Made by a program: the position numbers and the translations under genes. The notes under the pieces are model-generated. The model ran no database searches. It was not told the origin of the DNA and was given only the letters and a program-made list of their open reading frames with translations. Shown piece by piece: positions 24,757-29,981 of a stretch of 29,981 bases of DNA (positions are counted from its first letter, which is position 1; each line of letters starts with the position of its first letter). This stretch comes from JAEDES01 sp964616405 (GTDB lineage Bacteria; Bacillota_I; Bacilli_A; RF39; UBA660), in NCBI GenBank assembly GCA_964616405.1, contig CAZTRE010000013.1, forward strand, positions 1-29,981. Direction: 5' to 3'.

Positions 24757-25500
24757 ATGGCATTTATTGAATTTAAAAATGTAAAAAAAGAGTATACTGG
24801 GGAGGTAAATGTTCTAGCAGTAGATAACTGTTCATTTGACATCAAAAAAGGAGATTTTGTTGTTATACTTGGACCATCTGGAGCTGGAAAAACTACTATT
24901 TTAAATATGTTAGGTGGAATGGATAATCCCACTGCTGGAGAAATAATTGTTGATGGTAAACATGTTGAACAATTGAATTACAATGAATTAATTGAATATC
25001 GCCGCCATGACATTGGTTTTGTCTTTCAGTTTTATAATTTAATTGCCAATTTAACTACACTAGAAAATATTGAATTAGCCTGCCAACTATCACAAGATGC
25101 CTTAGATCCACGTGTAATTTTAAAATTAGTAGGACTAGAAGATAGATTACATAATTTCCCATCACAACTATCAGGTGGTGAGCAACAACGTGTCGCTATA
25201 GCTAGAGCAATCGCTAAAAATCCCAAAATTTTATTGTGTGATGAACCAACTGGAGCGCTTGATTCTAAAACCGGGCAAATGATTATTGACTTATTAGTTA
25301 AAAACTGCAAATCAATGAAAATGACAACCGTTGTTATTACTCATAATGCTGATATAGCTAAATATGCCGATAAGGTAATTACTATTAAAAATGGTACGGT
25401 AGAAAACGTTAAAGTTAAAGGCAAAACTTCAGAAGAAAAGAAACCTGCTCCCAAAAAAACAAAAAGAAAACCCAAGAAAAATAAAGAGAGTGTGAGGTGA
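24757..25500 (+). CDS. ABC transporter ATPase (MacB/LolD type)
   Basis: A 247-residue ATP-binding subunit. Walker A GPSGAGKTT at 39-47, a Q-loop in FVFQFYNL, signature LSGGEQQRVAIARA from 138, Walker B ILLCDEPTGALDS with Asp162 and catalytic Glu163, and the switch His in VVITHN are all intact. The sequence is typical of ATPases paired with FtsX-like permeases. The C terminus has an unusual Lys/Pro-rich tail of about 25 residues (KKPAPKKTKRKPKKNKE) beyond the normal fold. It starts at ATG 24757 behind AGGAGGAG and ends on TGA, 4 nt before the permease start codon, so the two are translationally linked. Confidence 0.96.
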   Translation: MAFIEFKNVKKEYTGEVNVLAVDNCSFDIKKGDFVVILGPSGAGKTTILNMLGGMDNPTAGEIIVDGKHVEQLNYNELIEYRRHDIGFVFQFYNLIANLTTLENIELACQLSQDALDPRVILKLVGLEDRLHNFPSQLSGGEQQRVAIARAIAKNPKILLCDEPTGALDSKTGQMIIDLLVKNCKSMKMTTVVITHNADIAKYADKVITIKNGTVENVKVKGKTSEEKKPAPKKTKRKPKKNKESVR

Positions 25501-25504
25501 TAAA

Positions 25505-27919
25505 ATGCTTTTGAAAAATACTATTAGAAAGGTTAAAAGGTCTTTTGGTCGATACATATCACTAGCGTTAATCATCCTTTTAGGCGTGGGCTTTTATACA
25601 GGTATCAAAGAAAGTATTCCAGATATTAAAAAGACTCAAAATAGGTATTATGATAAAACTGTCTTAGCCGATGCTAAAATATTAAGCCCCATTGGTTTTG
25701 ATGATGCCGATATTAAAGCCATGAAATTAACGGGAGTAAAAGAATCTATTGGAAGTTATTCTAAAGATGTTATTGTCGACGAAAATGTTATAAGACTTCA
25801 TTCAATTGAAGAAGATATTAATGGTTATCAATTAGTCGATGGCAGAAAACCTAAAAAAGATAATGAATGTTTAGCTGATGCAGATCACTACAAAGTAGGA
25901 GACGTTATCAAAATAAACAAAGACTACCAAGATAACTTAAACTCTTCAACGTATAAAGTTGTTGGAACTATTTATTCACCACTTTACTCAACTAATGTCT
26001 TTGGAAGTTCTAATATTGGTAATGGTAAACTTTATTCATTTGCCTTTATTCCTAAAACAAGCTTTGATTATGACTTTTATACAGAAGCTTATTTACTTAT
26101 AGAAAAGAAAAAAGAAGATGTTCCTTATTCAGAGGGGTATGAATTAAAACTAGATAAGATCGAAGATCAGTTAAAAGTTATCAAAAATGAACGTACTACA
26201 GAACGTGTTGATGCTTTAATTAAACAAAGTAATGGAGCGTTGAGTGAAAAAGATTTTTGGGGTATTACATGGCATTTTCAAACTCGAGATGACTTTGTTA
26301 CAGCCTATGCCATTTTAGATAGTCAATATGACCAAGTAAATACAATTGCCAATGTTATTCCAATCTTCTTTATTTTAATAGTAATTCTTATGACCTCAAA
26401 CACCATGTCAAGAATGATCACAGAAGAGCGTGGAGAGATGGGGACTTTATTATCACTAGGATATGATAAGGATACAATTACTAATACATATATAGGTTAC
26501 GTTTTATCAGCTACACTTATGGGCACTATTATTGGTTATTTCCTTGGAACGATATTTTTACCAAAATTAGTTTATAATTGTTTTCCACTAAACTTCCCAA
26601 AACTTGCTTATCACTTTGGATTATCAACATTTATTTTATCTTTACTAATATCTTGTGGCTTAATGATCTATGTTACTTTATCTGCTTGTAACAAAGAATT
26701 GAAGAAAGTACCAGCTAATCTATTACGTCCAGAGCCACCTAAAAAAGGTAAGGAAGTTTTTTTAGAAAAAGTTCATTTCATTTGGGATCGTCTATCATTC
26801 TCATCAAAGATTACTATGAGAAATATTTCTAGATATCGTAAAAGAGGACTAATAACATTCATTGGTGCGATGGGTTGTACTTTTATGATTATGTTAGGTT
26901 TTGCTCTAAAGGATAGTATTAATACTGTTGGAAATAAACAATATAATGATTTATTTAAATTTGATAATTTGATTGTTTTAAGCGAAAATATTGATTCACT
27001 AAGTAAATCAGATAAGAAAGCCTTTAAAGGAATAATAGAAGATGAATTATTACTAAATCAAACTGCCTACAAAGTCCAAGATAAAGAAAAATCATTAGAT
27101 GCCTTTATAGTAGTTCCAAAACAAACAGACAAAAAATTTACTCAGTATTTTACTTTGAAAGAAAAAAATAAAAATAAAAAATTAAGACTTACAGATGATG
27201 GAGTTATAATTACTCCAAAAATTGCTGATAGATTCGATGTAAAAGTAGGAAATACTATTACTATAAAATCTCTAAATCAACAAGAATTTAAAGTAAAAGT
27301 AGTTGGAATAACCGAAAATTATGTTTCAAATTACATCTATATGACTAAAAATTATTATAAAAAGATTTTTGATAAGGATATAAAATATAACGTTATAGCT
27401 AGTAAAAATATCAAGAGTAAAGATAATGCTGCTACTAAGTTATTAGAATTAGATCAAGTAACGAGTATTAGTTTCCAAGATGATTTATTAAAATCAGCAA
27501 ATGAAGCGATTAAGGGTCTAAATAGTGTTATCTTACTACTTGTTATAATATCTTCTGTCTTAGCGCTTACCGTTTTATATAATTTAACTAGTATTAATAT
27601 TAGTGAACGAACAAGAGAAATTGCTACATTAAAAGTTTTAGGTTTTACAGATAAAGAATCAAATTCCTATATTTATAGAGAAACATTCATAATCGTAATA
27701 GTTGGGATTATTGCCGGATTAATCATAACTCCACCGCTTCATAATATAGTGATGTCACTATTAGAAGTTGATCATATGGTATTTTTAAGAAAAATAAAAT
27801 TTGCTAGTTATATTTATTCAGCAGTTCTAACATTATTATTTTCTCTTATTATGTTAATAGTAACTTACTATAAATTAAAGAAAATAAATATGATTGAATC
27901 ACTAAAATCAGTCGAATAA
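25505..27919 (+). CDS. FtsX-like ABC transporter permease
   Basis: An 804-residue membrane partner of the preceding ATPase. One N-terminal helix (about 15-31, ISLALIILLGVGFYTG) leads to a large extracellular domain (about 35-270). The first FtsX domain (about 278-400) has NVIPIFFILIVILMTSNTMSRMITEERGE and an R-x-E-x-x-L-LGY loop. A second helix (about 447-467) and second extracellular domain (about 475-665) follow. The last FtsX domain (about 672-800) has INISERTREIATLKVLGFTDKE. This duplicated layout fits peptide/lipid-type or mechanotransmission exporters (YtrF/BceB/MacB relatives) rather than nutrient importers. RBS GAGGTGAT lies inside the ATPase end. No two-component pair sits next to it, so a Bce-like resistance role is not supported by context. 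Confidence 0.93.
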   Translation: MLLKNTIRKVKRSFGRYISLALIILLGVGFYTGIKESIPDIKKTQNRYYDKTVLADAKILSPIGFDDADIKAMKLTGVKESIGSYSKDVIVDENVIRLHSIEEDINGYQLVDGRKPKKDNECLADADHYKVGDVIKINKDYQDNLNSSTYKVVGTIYSPLYSTNVFGSSNIGNGKLYSFAFIPKTSFDYDFYTEAYLLIEKKKEDVPYSEGYELKLDKIEDQLKVIKNERTTERVDALIKQSNGALSEKDFWGITWHFQTRDDFVTAYAILDSQYDQVNTIANVIPIFFILIVILMTSNTMSRMITEERGEMGTLLSLGYDKDTITNTYIGYVLSATLMGTIIGYFLGTIFLPKLVYNCFPLNFPKLAYHFGLSTFILSLLISCGLMIYVTLSACNKELKKVPANLLRPEPPKKGKEVFLEKVHFIWDRLSFSSKITMRNISRYRKRGLITFIGAMGCTFMIMLGFALKDSINTVGNKQYNDLFKFDNLIVLSENIDSLSKSDKKAFKGIIEDELLLNQTAYKVQDKEKSLDAFIVVPKQTDKKFTQYFTLKEKNKNKKLRLTDDGVIITPKIADRFDVKVGNTITIKSLNQQEFKVKVVGITENYVSNYIYMTKNYYKKIFDKDIKYNVIASKNIKSKDNAATKLLELDQVTSISFQDDLLKSANEAIKGLNSVILLLVIISSVLALTVLYNLTSINISERTREIATLKVLGFTDKESNSYIYRETFIIVIVGIIAGLIITPPLHNIVMSLLEVDHMVFLRKIKFASYIYSAVLTLLFSLIMLIVTYYKLKKINMIESLKSVE

Positions 27920-27925
27920 ATACTC

Positions 27926-27954
27926 AAGTCACTTTTAAAAAAGTGACTTTTTTT
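27926..27954 (+). terminator. Terminator of the ABC operon
   Basis: A 9-bp stem AAGTCACTT/AAGTGACTT with an AT-rich loop, followed by a T tract. Confidence 0.88.
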
Positions 27955-27976
27955 GTGCAAAATCATATGTCAAGAA

Positions 27977-28061
27977 TTGACAATCCCGCCACCCACCACT
28001 TGACGTGGGGGGGGGGATGTTATCATAAAACTGTAATAAAACTAAGAAAGGTATGATAAAA
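27977..28061 (+). repeat. GC-rich upstream repeat, copy 1
   Basis: Starts with TTGACA (27977-27982), then a C-rich tract, TTGACG, a G run, TATCAT and a leader running to the start codon. The same arrangement recurs at 29886-29971. The segment from TATCAT to the ATG differs at a single position between the two copies. Confidence 0.85.
28000..28026 (+). promoter_or_regulatory. Promoter with poly-G tract in the spacer (10 G; 15-bp spacer)
   Basis: -35 TTGACG (28000-28005) and -10 TATCAT (28021-28026). The spacer is 15 nt and contains a run of ten G (28007-28016). Compared with the second copy (17 nt), this spacing is 2 nt short of the optimum. Slipped-strand change of the G run would alter spacing and promoter strength. 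Confidence 0.75.
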
Positions 28062-28676
28062 ATGAATAAGAAAAAAGGAATAATAATTGGAGTATTTTCC
28101 CTAGTAATAACTATGGTAGTAGGTTATGCTTTATTTGGTAAAAATATTGAAATTAAAGGAACAGCAACAGCGTCAGGAAATTTTGAGTTGTCATATACTT
28201 GTGTAAAAGAGGAAATAGGCGGAACAGGGACTTGTGAAATAGTAGATAATAAAATAACTACAACTAGTACATTTACAAAACCAACTGATTATGTATCATA
28301 TCATATTACAATAACAAACAATGGAACAATACCAGCTGTTTTAAAAACAATCGATTCTTCTAATAATGTTACAATGGAAGATCCAAATGTTCCTGGAGAC
28401 GGATTATATTTAGATAAGTCAACTATGCTTATGGCACAATATTTTGGTTGTAAATCTCAAGATAATGAGTGTATAGACGATGATTTCTTTTATGGTAAGG
28501 ATAGTGAAGTAGCAGCTAAAAATATCACTTTACAATCAGGAGAAGCGCTATCTTTAACCGTAACGCATGCGTGGCTTGATTCAGCAAATTTAGGTATAGT
28601 ACAACCTGAATTACCTAATGGTACCGCAACTATGAATTATGATATAACCCTTGGCTTTGAACAAATAACCAATTAA
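28062..28676 (+). CDS. TasA/camelysin-like exported protein, copy 2
   Basis: A 204-residue paralogue of the protein at 6-608. The N-terminal 47 residues are nearly identical: basic MNKKK, hydrophobic helix, then GKNIEIKGTATASGNFELSYTC. The middle diverges and has two extra cysteines (GCKSQDNEC) besides C47 and C58, so more disulfides are possible. The end is again QPEL...ATMNYDITLGF. It is expected to be exported, with cleavage near the ALFG region. The ATG at 28062 is chosen because AGAAAGG (28045-28051) is 10 nt upstream; the ATG at 28053 is only 1 nt from it. Expression is from a promoter with a G run between -35 and -10. A strong terminator follows. Confidence 0.8.
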   Translation: MNKKKGIIIGVFSLVITMVVGYALFGKNIEIKGTATASGNFELSYTCVKEEIGGTGTCEIVDNKITTTSTFTKPTDYVSYHITITNNGTIPAVLKTIDSSNNVTMEDPNVPGDGLYLDKSTMLMAQYFGCKSQDNECIDDDFFYGKDSEVAAKNITLQSGEALSLTVTHAWLDSANLGIVQPELPNGTATMNYDITLGFEQITN

Positions 28677-28689
28677 AAATATTAAAGAC

Positions 28690-28726
28690 AAACTAAATAG
28701 AAGGTAAAATTCTATTTAGTTTTTTT
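28690..28726 (+). terminator. Terminator of TasA-like copy 2
   Basis: A perfect 13-bp stem AAACTAAATAGAA/TTCTATTTAGTTT with a 7-nt loop, followed by T residues. Confidence 0.9.
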
Positions 28727-28753
28727 GTACCAAAAATTTGTAGAGTTAAAATC

Positions 28754-28765
28754 GATGTGACACCT
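28754..28765 (+). repeat. IS left terminal inverted repeat
   Basis: GATGTGACACCT, a perfect inverse match to the right end. Confidence 0.85.
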
Positions 28766-28842
28766 TTTATATACAAAAAAGGCAATAAGTCGTATAAAAT
28801 ATTAATTGAACAAAAATCTTTATACGAAAGGACTTATTACTT

Positions 28843-29782
28843 ATGACTAGTATATCACACACTCAACGTTATATTCCACATGATTTGAGCACTAAATTTT
28901 ATTCTGTTAATTTATATAGAAAAGGTTATCCTATTTCCTTTGTTTGTAGAAGATACAAAATTTCTAAATCATTTCTTATGAGATGGAATAAAAAGTTTGA
29001 TGGCACTAAGGAAGCTTTAATTGATAAATCTCATAAACCTATCTCTAAACATTCTAATGCTCACTCTGATATTGAAATTAAATGGATTAAAAATCTGATT
29101 AGACGTAACCCTCACATTTCTATGTCAGAGCTATATGGAAAGCTAAGAACTGAATATGGCTACTCTAGACATGCTGCTTCATTATTTAGACTTCTTAGAA
29201 AAATGGGATTCTATATTGATAAAGAAAAGCATACCAAATGTGTTCCCAAACCTTACGATACACCTAACGATATTGGAATAAAGTGTTAAATATGTTCCCA
29301 AAGAATGCTACTCTGATGCAAATAAACAAAAATTTTATCAATACACAGTAATTGATGAAGAGTCACGTGAAAGATTTATTTATCCATACAAAGAGCAATC
29401 TTCTTATTCAACTGTCGACTTTGTTAAAAGAGCTATTGTTTACTTTGGATATAAACCAAAAACCATACAAACTGATAATGGTTCTGAATTTACTCATACA
29501 AAAAGCACTAAAAGAATCCATCCTTTTGACATATTTTGTGGAAAACTCAATATTGAACACAAACTAATTAGACCGCGTACTCCTAGACATAATGGTAAAG
29601 TTGAAAGAAGTCATAGAAATGATCAAAATAGATTTTATAATTATTTAAACTTCTACTCTTATGAAGATTTAATTAATAAAATGAAAGTATATTTAAAACG
29701 CTCAAACAATATTCCAGTGCAAGTATTAGGGTGGATTTCTCCTATTGAGAAAAGAAATAAAATAAAGGAGACTTCTGCATAA
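28843..29782 (+). pseudogene. Frameshifted DDE transposase (IS481/IS3 group)
   Basis: Two frames together encode one transposase. 28843-29289 gives an N-terminal helix-turn-helix part (FVCRRYKISKSFLMRWNKKF) and the start of the linker, ending PNDIGIKC-stop. From 29288 the +1 frame continues KYVPKECYSDANKQ and carries the rve-type core with QTDNGSEFT (second catalytic Asp) and HNGKVERSH (catalytic Glu), ending at 29782. From memory, related intact transposases read DIGIKWQ(M/I)DVKYVPK here. The sequence fits loss of about 11 nt, which would both shift the frame and remove the first catalytic Asp. The enzyme should be inactive. Confidence 0.88.
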
Positions 29783-29820
29783 GCATCGATTCCGAATTAA
29801 TATTTTTTTACGACTTATTT

Positions 29821-29832
29821 AGGTGTCACATC
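29821..29832 (-). repeat. IS right terminal inverted repeat
   Basis: AGGTGTCACATC, the inverse of the left end. Confidence 0.85.
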
Positions 29833-29885
29833 ATTGACAACTAAACAGTTTGTTTTTTTTGTACCAGAAATTTTAGTGTAAACAA

Positions 29886-29971
29886 TTGACAAGCCCACCC
29901 CCGCCACTTGACGTGGGGGGGGGGGAATGTTATCATAAAAATGTAATAAAACTAAGAAAGGTATGATAAAA
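29886..29971 (+). repeat. GC-rich upstream repeat, copy 2
   Basis: Second copy of the repeat at 27977: TTGACA (29886-29891), C-rich tract, TTGACG, G run, TATCAT and a near-identical leader and RBS. Confidence 0.85.
29908..29936 (+). promoter_or_regulatory. Promoter with poly-G tract in the spacer (11 G; 17-bp spacer)
   Basis: -35 TTGACG (29908-29913) and -10 TATCAT (29931-29936). The 17-nt spacer contains a run of eleven G (29915-29925). This copy has the optimal spacing for a housekeeping promoter. Confidence 0.75.
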
Positions 29972-29981
29972 ATGAATAAGA
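29972..29981 (+). CDS. TasA-like exported protein, copy 3 (partial, cut by window end)
   Basis: Only ATGAATAAGA is present, identical to the first 10 nt of the other two copies. It follows the same leader and RBS (AGAAAGG at 29955-29961). Identity as a third family member is inferred from upstream conservation and the start (MNK). Confidence 0.7.

Larger units (their letters stand above)
28754..29832 (+). mobile_element. Degenerate IS481/IS3-type insertion sequence
   Basis: A 1,079-bp element bounded by perfect 12-bp inverted repeats GATGTGACACCT (28754-28765) and AGGTGTCACATC (29821-29832). A second inner inverted match (28784-28808 against 29795-29819) extends the ends, but on the left it is separated from the outer repeat by 18 nt and on the right by 1 nt. 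One transposase gene lies inside, broken by a frameshift. I see no clear target-site duplication in the flanks. It lies between two TasA-like genes. Confidence 0.85.

Noticed and set aside
28053..28061. Upstream ATG at 28053 as the start of TasA-like copy 2
   Set aside because: It lies 1 nt after the AGAAAGG ribosome binding site; the ATG at 28062 has proper spacing and matches the other copies.
29270..29300. Programmed ribosomal frameshift in the IS transposase
   Set aside because: No slippery A-run heptamer or overlapping frames of IS3 type are present, and catalytic-region residues appear to be missing, so a deletion fits better.
29352..29567. 71-codon ORF inside the IS
   Set aside because: Out of frame with the transposase core that continues from 29288 with the DDE residues; a shadow ORF.
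1..29981. Window as a complete circular replicon
   Set aside because: Both ends contain ATGAATAAGA, but the preceding bases differ and the match is explained by the repeated gene family.
1..29981. tRNA, rRNA, CRISPR arrays or known riboswitches
   Set aside because: I saw no cloverleaf, rRNA-like segment, short direct-repeat array or aptamer-like leader; the only notable leader structure is the rimP hairpin.

Overview
This 29,981-base window comes from a low-GC member of the Bacillota (Firmicutes). It carries a PolC-type replicative polymerase, a rimP-nusA-rnpM-infB-rbfA operon, strong AGGAGG/GGTGA-type ribosome binding sites and TTGnnn-N17-TATAAT promoters. TGA is a true stop: rnpM and the ABC ATPase gene both end on TGA. 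That gives code 11 and argues against Mycoplasma code 4. Small genes, many hypothetical proteins, a cut-down RimP and a missing ylxQ would fit an uncultured gut lineage of Bacilli/Erysipelotrichia/RF39 type. This placement is an inference; no rRNA or tRNA gene is visible.

Layout. At 1-2,540: an exported TasA/camelysin-like protein, a membrane-anchored PTS EIIB-like protein without the catalytic Cys, an orphan sensor histidine kinase, and a small minus-strand protein. At 2,590-5,600: an M29 aminopeptidase, a protein-kinase-fold protein, an RluB-type pseudouridine synthase, and a minus-strand ferredoxin. At 5,718-12,247: an acidic tail-anchored protein, an unknown protein and polC. At 12,329-16,167: a VanY-TruB fusion, a J-domain/TM/LysM membrane protein, and a CaCA-type cation exchanger. 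At 16,227-20,971: the transcription/translation operon rimP (N-domain only), nusA, rnpM, infB, an unknown gene and rbfA, behind a hairpin leader. At 21,090-27,954: a VUT-like membrane protein, a patatin-like lipase, a protein with three helicase-associated-type repeats, and an ABC ATPase/FtsX permease pair. At 27,977-29,981: a second TasA-like gene, a decayed IS481/IS3-type element, and the promoter and first codons of a third TasA-like gene.

The most notable system is this paralogous exported-protein family at both ends of the window. Two copies have their upstream region visible. In each, a run of G (10 and 11) lies exactly between the -35 and -10 elements, giving spacers of 15 and 17 bp. 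This is the architecture of a phase-variable promoter, as in Neisseria porA. The -35 element sits in the loop of a GC-rich inverted repeat. The 5' ends of the two readable genes are about 94% identical while their bodies diverge, which suggests a variable surface or matrix protein family.

Other points worth attention are two fusions (VanY-TruB; J-domain-TM-LysM), the N-domain-only RimP, the Cys-less EIIB, and an unknown gene in the position ylxP occupies in Bacillus. All functions are read from sequence motifs by eye; no database search was run.
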